Both the position numbers and the translations under genes were made by a program. From the NCBI GenBank assembly GCA_034696485.1, contig JAQIWT010000021.1:1-59466 (forward strand): 59,466 nt of DNA, in the 5' to 3' direction. Positions 48,930 through 59,466 of the stretch are shown here, in pieces (the first letter of the stretch is position 1; every line of letters starts with the position of its first letter). This DNA comes from Isohypsibius dastychi (lineage: Eukaryota > Tardigrada > Eutardigrada > Parachela > Isohypsibiidae). The notes under the pieces are model-generated. The model saw nothing but the letters and a program-made list of their open reading frames with translations, did no database searches and was not told where the DNA came from.

Positions 48930-50117
48930 ATGATTCTTGTCGTACTATTCGGACTTGTTTTGAGTGGTAAATTTAGTCAAGGTTGTGTACTACTGATGGA
49001 AACGTTTTGTTCCGCAGGTCAGTCGACAGCACTGAAATGCGGGAAGCCTGTTATAACTCCCTACGAAACTAATATCTATGATCGGATAGTCGGTAAATTA
49101 AAGCCCCTTCAGCATTCAAACAACCATCATGTCACTGGACGAATGTTCACATTTAAGGGGGCAGAGTAGCAAGACCGAATAGCTGGCCGTGGCAAGCCAG
49201 ATTAGGCTCGACACTATCATTCACCGGCACGATGTCGCAGTATTGTGGAGCGACAATAATACACGCAAGATGGCTGCTCACTGCCGCCCATTGCATTATA
49301 CCGTAAGACACTTCTTCAACTGTCATACCTCATTCAATCCTTTTGAATTTCAGCGGAGCCAAAGATACGTTTGTCCGCGTTGGATTACACAATCAAGATG
49401 TCCCCGAGTCTGAAGAACCCAAGTCTAAGACGTACTACATCAAGCGTATAGTCGTGCACCCTGACTACCATCTACCACCTTTAATCGACCATGATTTGGC
49501 ACTTTTGGAAATGTTCCATCCGATTCAGTTCACCAATGAAATCTCACCCATCTGCTTGCCTTCAGATGGGTTTGAACCCACCGCAGGTCAAGAGTGCATT
49601 GCAACTGGCTGGGGGTATCCTAAACGACCAACACAGACTGTCACGTTCAGCACAGACTTTGAGAGAAGACAGGATGTTGCATCAGATGCTAATCCACTGA
49701 CTAGCAATGTCCTGAAGCAGGTGGTTCTTAACATCGTTGACCGCAATGTCTGCAATAGTTCTCAGCATTACAACTGCACAGTGTATCACACGCATATTTG
49801 CGCTGGTCGACTTAGACAGGGGCTATGCACTGTTAGTACTACTACTGAGAAATGGTGAAATGTTGTGTGACCTTTACAATTCGATTTGAACTCTCTAGAG
49901 CGACAGCGGAGGACCCCTGGTGTGCAAAAATCACTTGGGAGCGTTTGAACTGAGCGGTGTGACCAGTTGGGGAATTGGGTGAGTATGTTGTCGCAAGAAC
50001 GTGTCGTGCAAATGTAAAATGCTTGGTGCTATCAGGTGCGCGGATGATAGATACCCTGTGTTGTTCGCTCATGTCGCCATGTATTTGCCATGGATACGGA
50101 ATATCACAGGGATGTGA
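48930..50117 (+). CDS. Secreted S1 serine protease, probably not trypsin-specific
   Basis: Six exons (48930-48966, 49018-49092, 49158-49302, 49354-49831, 49899-49978, 50036-50117) give 298 aa. The signal peptide is MILVVLFGLVLSG. C20 before the activation site could pair with the catalytic domain, as in chymotrypsin. Activation would be at R35|IVGG. The triad is complete: H82 (LTAAHC), the Asp of HDLALLEM, and S248 (CTSDSGGP). The S1-pocket position six residues before the serine is Gly242 instead of Asp, so trypsin-like specificity is unlikely and a chymotrypsin- or elastase-like preference is possible. The usual QGDSGG is TSDSGG. An insert of about 20 residues after ATGWGYP (FSTDFERRQDVASD) is unusual. 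Confidence 0.87.
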
Positions 50118-50904
50118 TATAAGGAAGTAATACTTGGGTTGAGCAACCAAACCACATATCTAGCCAGGGCATGTTCTCCACGTTCATGTTCGAAGCAAGC
50201 TTCAATCTGATATGATGGTACATACGTTGACTGATCTGCTGTCCACAATGTATTGGCCAGCTTATCGGTTGTCTCATTGTCGACCGATATTTCAGAATGT
50301 CTACCCTCTTTCTTTTAAATATTCAATATCATTCGCTCCAAGTTGTTTCCAAGAAGTCCCAGCTTAGAAACAAAAAATATAAACGCATGCGTTCGCGGCA
50401 AAAGGGAGTTTTGTGCAAGCAAACGAAAGATTCTGAGTTTTGTTTGAAACTCCCATTCCTTAACCATCACCACTGAAAAATTCAAGATACTACGTAAGTG
50501 AGTGGTCCGCCTTTCGATCTGATCCAAGAGTAAGTACCCTTGTAGGCTTGTACTTACCAAAGCTAACGAACTGAATCTACCTGCTGGACGCGAACTGGAT
50601 TCGGGCATTGATATAGTAACGTCCTGAAACATACCTGATGTTTATGCTGACCATGCACAATATTAACCAAATCATGTGCAAAATAGAGATACCCGAGTGC
50701 GCCTTGTTTTCTCGTAATTTGGATCAAAGACAGCACATGGACAGGCCGTTAGCCGGTCGCAAGATGCAACATCACAGTTGGCTTGCGTGTTGGACTTGAC
50801 CTCGTCGAACCTGAACCAGTCGCTATATAAAGCAGCAACGAGCACATTTGGCCTAATTCATTTGAATCCAGTTGCGAAACGTGTAACCTTTCTATCACCC
50901 GAAA
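50118..50904. other. Promoter-proximal region of the SAHS gene
   Basis: No additional gene recognised between the S1 protease and the SAHS gene. TATA box at 50824-50831. Confidence 0.4.
50824..50831 (+). promoter_or_regulatory. TATA box of the SAHS gene
   Basis: TATATAAA, in GCTATATAAAGC, lies about 80 bases before the ATG at 50905. Confidence 0.7.
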
Positions 50905-51636
50905 ATGTTCAACTACCCAACAATCATCCTTGCTTTTGCCGGTTAGTTCAGGATCGACGAAATTTGTCGGATTGACATCTGTCTTGTCAACTAGGTTTGG
51001 TGGTGGCCAATACCGTGACCGATCAGTCTCGACAACAAGCTGAAAAACTATGGCTGGGAAAATGGGAATCGACTGACCGACAAGAAAACTTCGCGGAATT
51101 CATGAAGGCTATCGGTAAGCGAAATTAAAGAATGACGATGAAAACTCATTCATTCGAATGGTTTAAGGTTTGGACTTGGACTTGAACGCCAAAATCTATA
51201 ACATATTCACCAAAGAAGGTGATCACTATCGTCATATCTGGACTGTTCCATCCAAGAACTATAAGTTTGAAATCAACTTCAAACTGGATGAAGAGGGCAA
51301 GACCAAAATGAACCAAACGGACGTCACCGTAAGTAATTCGCTCTCTTGAACTAATCCAGTTCACAACTTGATAAATGTTATGAGCGATCAATGATTGTTA
51401 TTTACCATTGCGTATAGTTCAAATTCACGGAGATCCAAAATCAGCTTCACGCGGAATATGTTGTGCCATCAAAGAACAACATGAAGGTCATCGAAGACTA
51501 CAAGATCACTGGAGATGAACTCGTGAAGGTCGGTTTCAGATTAATTCCCAAATCTGTCAGACACTGACGCGCTTACTTCCAGAGCTACAAGGTCGGTGAT
51601 GTTCAGGCTAAGCGCTGGTACAAGAAAGTCAAATAA
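50905..51636 (+). CDS. SAHS: Secretory-abundant heat-soluble (SAHS) protein
   Basis: Five exons (50905-50941, 50995-51114, 51168-51328, about 51418-51528, 51583-51636) give 160 aa. A signal peptide (MFNYPTIILAFAGLVVA) is followed by a fatty-acid-binding-protein-like beta-barrel sequence. Diagnostic SAHS blocks are LWLGKWESTDRQENF, KEGDHYRH, INFKLDEEGKTK and the C-terminal GDELVKSYKVGDVQAKRWYK. SAHS proteins are known only from tardigrades; they are extracellular, soluble after heating, and change structure on dehydration, for which a desiccation-protective role has been proposed. The TATA box suggests strong or inducible transcription. The acceptor of exon 4 is placed to within one base by the reading frame. 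It stands alone here; SAHS genes often occur in clusters, and no second copy is seen in the window. Confidence 0.95.
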
Positions 51637-52773
51637 GATCATTGGTCATTTCATATGTCGAGATGTATTGTCTGTACAGTAGACCTTAATTTTTCGTGAT
51701 TTTCGCTCAAAGTGATTGTGTTGATTCACTTCGTATGTTGTATAGTTTGTTGAGGCTATAAAGATTCAATATGTGATGTTGCCTTCAACGTAAAAAAAGA
51801 CCGGACCGTATGTGCATTCCAAAACCATGCAAATTGATGAACGAATATTTTGGTCAACGAGAAATCTCCCTGATTAGCCAGGGAAGAGGTCCGCCATCAA
51901 ATACATAAGAACCACATGGAAACTCTTCGCCTGGCAGTTTAGATGCTGAAGTCAGCCCGGTCACAGTCCAGTTTTCAGAATCTTTATGCGCACAAACCGT
52001 TCACAGAATAGCTATAGACTGGTACAGCGTATACGTAGTTTGCCGTAATGATTTCAATATATAATAACAGGTCCACGTCGAGTGTTCAACTAAAAGGACA
52101 ACGTCGATCAGAATCCAGCCACAGTTTGGGCAACGATTTGCTTGACCAATTTCACATTGACAGGGAGTTCCGAAAACGGCAATCCACCTACCACGCAGAT
52201 GATATGTAGCATGTAGCATGAAGCATATGCTGATGATATCAAGCGGATTTTGATGGAACATGCACGAGCACCCCGGAATGTCCTAGAGTAACATGTTGCC
52301 GTTGAGCATCAATTTTTGCGGATCAGTGTCAAGGAAATTTTTTCAGCATTCACGAAAATGCTCCTGGTTGGCGGCTGAATTAATAACTGCTGAAACGGGC
52401 GAGGCTAGCTCCGAGGTGGCGGTCCACGTTGTCCTCTCTGACGGATTACGCTCCATCAATCAAGCATATCAGTCAGATCAACAACGTTATTTTCCAGATT
52501 TTACGATTTACAGTAGCTAGTACAGTATAGTAGCTAGTACAGTACGCTAGTACAGTAGCTGCACGCATTTTGTAAATTAGTTCCGTAAAATTTCCTAATC
52601 TACAATAATCTGGATTAAGTGATCAGTTTTAATTCTGGAAGATATCTCGTTGGATGTGTCGCTCCCGAAAGCGGAGCCGGAGTTGAAAACATGTGAAGGC
52701 TGGGAGCTGTATTCAAATTTTCCGCAACGCATTTGGATATCTGTTCTCTGTTTACTACATTTCCGAATCTACC
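51637..52773. other. Intergenic, with CTAGTACAGTA tandem repeat
   Basis: No gene recognised downstream of SAHS. A short imperfect tandem repeat of the unit AGTAGCTAGTAC lies at 52511-52560. The USP promoter is at the right edge. Confidence 0.4.
52511..52560. repeat. Imperfect tandem repeat of CTAGTACAGTA units
   Basis: About four copies of a 10-15-base unit (CAGTAGCTAGTACAGTATAG and variants), partly palindromic because CTAG and GTAC are self-complementary. Confidence 0.6.
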
Positions 52774-55700
52774 ATGCCTAACGTTCCCAAAGTAAGATAT
52801 TTTCTAAGATTTATTCATTCTATGTTGAAGATTAGTCCATTTAACATTTTACTTTCAGCTCCAGCACATCTTGAAGTGCATTCAGAACCAATTCGCCACA
52901 GAAAAACAACGCGCTGTCATCGACTCATTCAACGACGTCGACGATCTCTGTCCTGATTATCCCGTTCAGAACCAGATCGAGCATAAGTTAATCGAAAATG
53001 GAGGTAAGATCTCCCAGAAATAGTTGAATGAGAAACGAGTCAAAATTGAGTGTTGAACGTGGTGGATCTCTCTTGTTTCCCTGTACTACCTTGGCCACGT
53101 TGCATGTAGTTATACAAGAGCATGAGTAGCTCAGCTTTGTTCAGTGGTTTGGAAAGTCCCCAACTGAAATGACTTTAACTATATTCCTTAAACGTTTGTC
53201 GTGGTTTTCATTTGTTGTCTTGCAGTTCCGGCTGGATTGTTCAATATCGGGAATACATGTTATGCCAATTCTGCTCTGCAGGCACTGATGGTGAGTTGAT
53301 GGTGACTCTTTTTCCAGTATTGATGATTTTTATGATTTTTTCGTTGTATTCCCTTGGATGCACTTGTGTTTTTTTGCAGACCTGTACACCGCTGGTCGGT
53401 TATTTTGTGGATCAGTTTAATGGTCTGAATGGGACAATTGAGCATCATCAGCGTCTTCAGGGAAATGGTGGAATGAAATGTTCTCCATTTATCGCCAGCG
53501 AATTAAGTCAAGTTATTTCAACTCTCCTATATCTCCGAAATCAGAATGACTCCTTCTCACCGACTCGCCTCATGAATCTCTTCCGAACATATTATTCCCA
53601 GTTTACACTTGGACAGCAGCATGATGCTCAGGAATTCATCTCTTGCCTTCTAGACAGGTTAGGAGAAACACAAATTGGATAAATTGTATTTCCGGTGGGA
53701 ATTTTTTGTTTGAATTTTCGTCGGAATTATAAAACTATGGCCTCGACTTTGACAGAAACGTTTGTTCATTATTTCTTGGATATTAAGCTTCATTTTCGAT
53801 GAAGTACAGTAGTGTTTTAGTTTTGGTTCATCTTTCTTGTCTTAATTAATTAGAATTAAATATTTTGTTTTTCTTCCAGGTTGCATGAAGAGTTGAAATA
53901 TCCTGTCCTCCAGTTAGTTGGTTCCCTTGAAGATTTTGTAGAAGAGGAAGATGGAACGGGATCGAGTACGCAATCGGACTATGAATCTTGTTTGAGTTTG
54001 ATTTCGGAGGATTCACTTTATTCGTTGACGGAAGATGATGCAATGGTCCAGCTGGATTTGGATGCTGCTTGCAATGGATTAGCCAGGACTCCTCTGATTC
54101 CAAATGGACAAGGCGACTCACTTCTGGTAATTTTGCAGATACGAAATCAAAACATACAATCCACAGCAAATACTTTCTCGAATATTCCCAAAAATGGTTT
54201 TATAGGCTGATTTCCTAATGCGCATCTTAATCTCTATTTCACGAAGAAGAAATCCGCTCCTACGAATATTGTTTTGGAAATTGTACTCTTAATCCGTCAT
54301 TTACACAAATGAAATGTTTACGAATGCGTAACCTTTCAAAAAACTGCTCCGATTCGGTCGGACACTTCCGATGCTCAGATTTGTTCTCGTGCATTTGAGA
54401 AGTTTGGACGATTACGTTTGACTTGGAATTCTGACTGAAACTCGCCACGAATTTTGTGGAGTTCTGGAACCTTTGAAACGCACTCTGAAGGAAAATAAAC
54501 ATTCTTATTTTTGACTTTTCTGATGGTGCTCGTCATTCTCACAATCGGGGATACTTGCAGCTTTGTTTGTTGGTGTTCCTATTTTATTCTGTTTTGAGTC
54601 TTTTATCATGTTTATTGCATTCTTCAGAATTCGGCTGCTGATTCCGACGAGTTTTTTGACTCGACGACCAAAGACGCCGGCGACGCAACCATCCTACCGG
54701 AAGTGGGGTCGGAAGCCACTCTGACGAGATCATACCATTCCCATCATCATCATCACCATCAACACCAACATCATCCTCGTCAAAGCAAGATTGTCACTTG
54801 GAGGAGCGTTATACAAGATCTGTTTTATGGAGACTTTGCCGTTTCCATCGAATGCAAATCTTGCGGCGAAATCTCAACTCGTTATGAATCATTTCAAATG
54901 CTCGAAGTTTCCATACCGACTCATGAACAAATGGCGGAATTCGATGATAATGGAATTGGAGAAGATGAGGGTTATGTGAATCAGTCTCACAAGAATTTGA
55001 AAGGAAAACGGAGCAGTAAGCCGGAAACGGTAAGTGGAAGTTTCGGGAGAGTTTTTATTTTAGGCTGACGTTTTTATTGGTTTTTATGGAGTTGGTCTAA
55101 TATGTTTCGGAACATGCCAGAATTGCGGTCGCTTTTTCTTCAGCGAGATAATTTTCCAGTCCTCATTCTTTTTCTTATTGCAGTCTTCAAGATGGACGAA
55201 ATGGATGTCCTTGAAATCGCAGCATTCAAAGCGGCGCGTCGATCTTATGGCGTGTTTAAAGAACGAATTCAAACCAGAGCATTTGACCGGGGATAACAAA
55301 TATCATTGTGACCATTGCCATAAATCAACAGATGCCGTCAAAAACATTCGTGTTTCACGACTACCGGAAGTGCTCATTATTCACCTCAAAAGATTCAAAT
55401 ATGAAAATGGGGGTTCCTTTCTCGGAAATTTCACCAATCCTGATCGGAAAATCCACGACTTGTGAGTTCACTGAATTAGAAAAAACAAATTCACCGGAAA
55501 TGAATTTACGAAATTAGTCGAAATTTCTCTTTTATAACACGGAGTAGTTTTCCTAATTGTGAAGAAATTAAGTTTCGGTCTTTCAATTAAAGTTCCAGAT
55601 CAGAAGTTGAATAATTTTTCTTTTGTTTTTCTCATTTATCGAAATCTGACTGTTTCCGGCGGAAGTATTCATTGTGACTCTTTTTTATCCAGAGTGGATT

Positions 55701-56429
55701 TCCCGTGCGATGAGCCGCTTGATCCGGCAATGTTCAACGTTGATTCGACAGCCAAGTTTGATCTACGCTGTGTTATCTCACACACCGGTTCAACTCTTTC
55801 AAGTGGCCATTATACATCTTATGTTAAAATGGGAGATGAGAAGATGGGCAAGTGGTATGTTTGTAACGACGCTGATGTCAACGAAGTCACCGGATTCTGC
55901 ATGACTGACACCGAAGCTTATATTCTTGTTTATACAAGAATAGCACCGGAAAAGATGGAGAAGATTGCACTACTCAATTCTTGCCTCGCTTCCGCTGAAA
56001 ATCAGGTAAGTTTATTTAAGCCATTGATTAATCAAATAATCAAATTAATTAAATTATGATTTTGTTTTTTAGGATGTTGAGCCGACTTTCCTCGCAGCGA
56101 CCTCTCCGCGAACTCTTCAACTCTTCCCCTCAAATATCTTCGCTCATTATGATCAGAATGTCCCTCTAATAAGCAAAGAATGGTGGTCGAAAGTGAAATG
56201 GTCCAATCTCATACATCGTCTCTCATCGAATGACTTTCTCTGCCCTCATCGCCTTTTAATTCCCGGAACTCTTTCTCGCCTCTCCGAAGTCTGCATCCCG
56301 ATTAATCCAATTGCATTTGAGAAGATGATGGAGTTATTTGATGGAATGCCATCATCTAGACTGCTTCATCGCGCTGAATGCGCATTATGCGCTCAGGTGC
56401 TCGATTATCGTACCGGAAATGCGAAATGA
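52774..56429 (+). CDS. USP20/USP33-like ubiquitin-specific protease
   Basis: Nine exons (52774-52791, 52859-53003, 53226-53290, 53380-53657, 53880-54126, 54628-55029, 55184-55461, 55693-56005, 56073-56429) give 700 aa. The Cys box is GLFNIGNTCYANSALQAL (catalytic C66) and the His box SHTGSTLSSGHYTSYVK (H517). An acidic, Ser-rich insert with a histidine run (HSHHHHHHQHQHH) splits the domain, as in vertebrate USP20/33. CxxC pairs (ECKSCG, CDHCHK) form the zinc ribbon. A DUSP-like domain (SKEWWSKVKW, SSNDFLCPHR) follows. Missing relative to USP20/33 are the N-terminal zinc-finger UBP domain and a second DUSP. The 6-residue first exon may therefore be internal, with further 5' exons missed, or the last exon may continue past 56398 by splicing. 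It cleaves ubiquitin from substrates; the substrates are unknown here. Confidence 0.88.
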
Positions 56430-56686
56430 TCTTTTACTGTTTGGTTAATTCAGATTTGATGCCTTTGGATAAAATGGCTCTGGTTTTCTGGTTATTTTTC
56501 TGGTTTATCCTTTTTTGTGGCTGGATTTCCATACTTTTTAAAATGAAAGAAATTAAAAAATTAGTGGAGCATGGTCTCCAAAGAAGTCTACCGTTATTTT
56601 CTGGTGGCTTTATGGATTCTTCTACAGCTCAATACAGGTAGGCATGACGTGTTTCCGTGACAAATTAATAAGGTAACAAGCAACGG

Positions 56687-58377
56687 TCACCAGAAACAAA
56701 AGAAACACGAATCTTTAGCGTTTAGTGAGAACTCAATCTGGTCTGGGTCACCAGTTAGATCGTCTTTTGCGCAATCAACGGGATAATAAATCATCCGTCT
56801 GGACAGCTCAATATTGTCGATTCCTGGAACATTGATGATTTCGCCCTTCTTTCGAGGTTGAATGAGTTCTGGATGCTGCTTCAGATATGCTCTTAACCAT
56901 CGGTACTTCGAACTACAATGGAGTCTCCACAGATGATCAATCCACGACTGCCGCAATGATGGCGAGATACCGAGGTCAAAAACTATTGTCTTCAAGTTGA
57001 TTAAGCTTTCGAAAGACCTTTCTTCAATTTCGCTGATCGTAGAATATCTGAATGTCAGTGCACTGAGCTTGCTGAACCCAAGAGTATTCGCCTTAATCTG
57101 GATGTTCTTGCAGAAGGCAAATGTCAGATCCAGAAGGTTGGGGAGTTGTAAATCAGATAAGATGCTGGTACTCAAATCGGTCACATTGACTATATGAAGG
57201 CAAACCAAGTTCTCAGAGACAGGCTTGAGAGATTCATTATTTAATCCTGTTGTGCCTGCGAAAGCGATGTAGAGCGGACTGAATGGCAGTGCTTGCTTTA
57301 ATTGCTCCAAATGAAGTTGAATTTTATCCAATGTCGAGGAGTGGTTGCAATAAAAAGAAAAAGTTCCAGTTGTGCAGTTTTGGACATATGTCACACGCCG
57401 GCAGTTCTTCGTTTCGAGTGACCTGCATTCGGCATCGCTCATGTTCATCTGTTTCCATCCAAGAAGCGGGCGCTCCGGCTCGATTTCAGCATGGGCGATT
57501 GTTCTCGTTGTAGTGCTTTTGAACACATGACCAATAGCTTTCTCAAACGCTTCTTCTGGGCAATTATATGCTCTTTTCAGCTTGAGGATATCCAAAACAC
57601 TCAGGCTGGTACTTTGTCCAATCCCTCTAGCTTCTTGCTTTGGGATTATGGTTGGTGCGGAACTGTTAATTGCAAATGCGTTGTGACGATAATGGAGAAC
57701 TGAATCATAGTCATAGGGCAGACCAAAGGTGACCGCGTCACTGGGAATTGTGAAATCCTTGGCTGCACTTGGTAGGAGATTCTTCCAGTTGATCCAAACA
57801 AATTCATCACGATCGGCCCTTGAATTCTCATGATAGAAGCCGAGAGCATGTAAGAACTCATGTTGAATAGCTCCAACTTCTTCCAAACATCCTCTGGTGA
57901 AGGAGACAACCTGCCTTCCTCCAGACCTTCCAACTTGCGAACTGCACCCCATTCCTCTGGTTATGTAGATAAAGTCCTCTTCGACAGTTCGGGGTATGAA
58001 TTTGATGCAATAACCGGTACTTGATGATATACTATTCATTGCGACTTCAATTAGCGCTTTTTCTACTCTTCGATCCTCCATGGTACCATGATGGTATACA
58101 TCTCACTTAGCACGAACGGGACTACTCCAGTTGGCCATCGTTTATTCTCGTCATTAATGGCGTTATTCAACTGACCATGAAGGTCCTCCGTCGATAAAGA
58201 TCTATCAATCCCGTCAATGTCACCTTGGAAATAGGATGCTGCATAACCTGTCAATCCTTTTCCATCGTATTTATCCAGCATCTGTTTTGAAACGTAATGC
58301 TTCCAGTCGGTTGGGAAGCTTTTTGCAAGGGAGCAAAAGAGGAAGAGAACAGCTGCGAAATTGAGCAGAGGGGCCAT
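56687..58377 (-). CDS. Astacin metalloprotease with LRR-like C-terminal domain; frameshifted
   Basis: An intronless minus-strand gene. It has a signal peptide (MAPLLNFAAVLFLFCSLAKS), a propeptide, and the mature start RWPTGVVPFVLSEMY. The frame is then broken near 58094-58099, where a TATA in place of TA shifts it by two bases. It resumes as EDRRVEKALIEVAMN and stays open to 56687. Total about 562 aa if the shift is ignored. The zinc site HEFLHALGFYHENSRADRD is complete. The Met-turn reads SVLHY, with Leu in place of the nearly invariant Met. After the catalytic domain (to about residue 290) a 270-residue tail has leucine-rich repeat character (LPNLLDLTFAFCKN, KLSALTFRYSTISEIEERSF, LINLKTIVFDLG) and an LRRCT-like end. 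Sequencing error, young pseudogene or programmed shift cannot be separated here. Confidence 0.82.
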
Positions 58378-58555
58378 TTGAAATCAGATTTATGACGACT
58401 GAAGCGAAGAACTGGCTCCTCTGTTGTCGACCAACAGTCATTTTTGCTTGAGGGGGGTTTTAATCTAAATCATGCACACATCCAGTTCTTCATCCGTCAA
58501 ATTTGATTCAAATGGCCTAATCTACTGAATTTTGGGTAGTTTTTCTTGCGATGAG

Positions 58556-59037
58556 CAGGCGCGATTCCGGTGTGATGCATTGATGCATCTGCATCACTTT
58601 TTCGGATTCAGGGTATGCATCTGATGCAAGATTTCGAAACTGATTTTTAGAGCTTGCATCTGATGCAAGAACTTTTTACGCGAGATTTCTTGCTTGCATC
58701 GATGCAAATGAAATAAACCCTCAAAAATGAGCAAAAAATCGAAAAATTTGTCAAGCCGAACCACTGAAACTGAAAAAACATTGTTTAGATTCACATTTCG
58801 ATTAAATTGGGATAGGCGAGAGGGGGCAAGAAAGTATATACCTCAACATACCTTATTTATCTTAAATTAACATATGCATCGATGCATTTTTTTGAAAATT
58901 AAGCATGCATCTGATGCAAGATTTTTTTTTCGTCGATCTGACCCTTGCATCAGATGCATTTTTTTGAGGCTCAGTTTTTAAGCTTGCATCTGATGCATGT
59001 CATGCATCAGTCCATCCCGAAACCGGAATCGCCCCTG
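58556..59037. mobile_element. hAT-type non-autonomous element (482 bp) with 8-bp target duplication
   Basis: The left end CAGGCGCGATTCCGG and the inverted right end CAGGGGCGATTCCGG match except one base. GCGATGAG directly flanks both sides (58548-58555 and 59038-59045), a perfect 8-bp target duplication as made by hAT transposases. The interior has no coding capacity. It is filled with at least seven copies of the near-palindromes TGCATCTGATGCA and TGCATCGATGCA in both orientations, separated by T-rich spacers. Confidence 0.9.
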
Positions 59038-59045
59038 GCGATGAG

Positions 59046-59466
59046 AACCTGTTTCTTAAACCTCATTCTCACGACAGGTTTTTCTGTTCTTGAGCGTTGA
59101 TGTTGTAGCAAGCAGACACTCAGTCTCCGTGTTAATGCGGTGCCATGTCGACGAAGAGCAAGATTTGTTCTGTTTCGCGAGACCAATTCAATTATTCGTA
59201 CACGATACTGAGCTGCTCCTTTCTGGAAACTGGCCTGAGAAGGGGACGTGCGTTCTGAAGGGGGGGGGGGGGGGGGGTTAGAATTGTTGTTTTATGAGCC
59301 AAGACGAAGTGAAGACGAAAAGAAGCTATCAGCGCGTGTAGCGGGTAGAAGGGTTGAACAGTTGATTCGTTGAATCAACTATTCTGCCCGGCAGAATAGT
59401 TGAGCGGGCAAAATAGTTGATTCAGTCAGAACTCGATTTACTTAACTTCGAATCGCTCCACATTGA
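59046..59466. other. Gene-free right edge with G18 tract
   Basis: No gene recognised. A run of 18 G lies at 59260-59277, followed by short repeats of TTGAATCAACTATTCTGCCCG and AATAGTTGA(GC)GGGCAAAATAG at 59370-59425. Confidence 0.4.

Noticed and set aside
58560-59010. CRISPR-like or satellite array of TGCATCTGATGCA
   Set aside because: Units are palindromic, irregularly spaced and in both orientations inside an element with hAT ends and an 8-bp duplication, so it is a transposon interior.

Overview
This is a eukaryotic window, almost certainly from a eutardigrade such as Hypsibius or a relative. The strongest evidence is a five-exon gene at 50905-51636. Its 160-residue product has a signal peptide, the block LGKWESTDR, the block EGDHY and the C-terminal block SYKVGDVQAKRWYKK. 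These are the hallmarks of secretory-abundant heat-soluble (SAHS) proteins, a family known only from tardigrades. Nearly every gene is split by GT-AG introns, many of only 54-90 bases, and genes lie on both strands. Nothing prokaryotic, viral or CRISPR-like was seen.

Layout. 331-2106 (+) is RPAC1, the subunit shared by RNA polymerases I and III. 2575-2757 (+) is a 60-residue secreted cysteine-rich peptide. 3383-5505 (-) is a SPOP-like MATH-BTB protein. 6173-17700 (-) is a head-to-tail array of three NRF-6/acyltransferase-3 membrane proteins. 18299-19608 (-) is a serpin with an Arg-Ser reactive bond. 20989-21459 (-) is a 77-residue protein of unknown role. 22271-24952 (-) is a Boule/DAZ-family RNA-binding protein. 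25591-27743 (-) is a mitochondrial thiamine pyrophosphate carrier. It is divergent from 28124-32450 (+), eIF3 subunit B. 34561-37154 (+) is a multi-pass protein resembling gustatory receptors. 38003-40916 (+) is a trypsin-like protease. 41950-44141 (+) is an arylsulfatase. 44581-45400 (-) is a decayed serine-protease homologue, and 46819-48116 (-) is its intact but catalytically dead sister. 48930-50117 (+) is an active S1 protease. 50905-51636 (+) is SAHS. 52774-56429 (+) is a USP20/33-like deubiquitinase. 56687-58377 (-) is an intronless astacin with an LRR-like tail and a +2 frameshift.

How the genes relate. Conserved housekeeping genes (RPAC1, eIF3B, carrier, USP, SPOP) are interspersed with secreted or surface genes (SAHS, proteases, serpin, sulfatase, cysteine-rich peptide). 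Several secreted genes have a clear TATA box 50-170 bases before the ATG, while I saw none before the housekeeping genes. The acyltransferase array and the protease cluster show recent local duplication, with intron loss, a GC-AG intron, loss of catalytic residues and one frank pseudogene.

Mobile DNA. A 482-bp hAT-type non-autonomous element lies at 58556-59037, with a perfect 8-bp target duplication. A 153-bp Tc1/mariner-type MITE at 7779-7931 has TA duplications inside an acyltransferase intron. Looser inverted repeats, an AT-rich hAT-end-like segment and seven G/C homopolymer tracts of 11-18 bases are also present. All gene models were spliced by hand from the sequence; splice sites are inferred, not observed.
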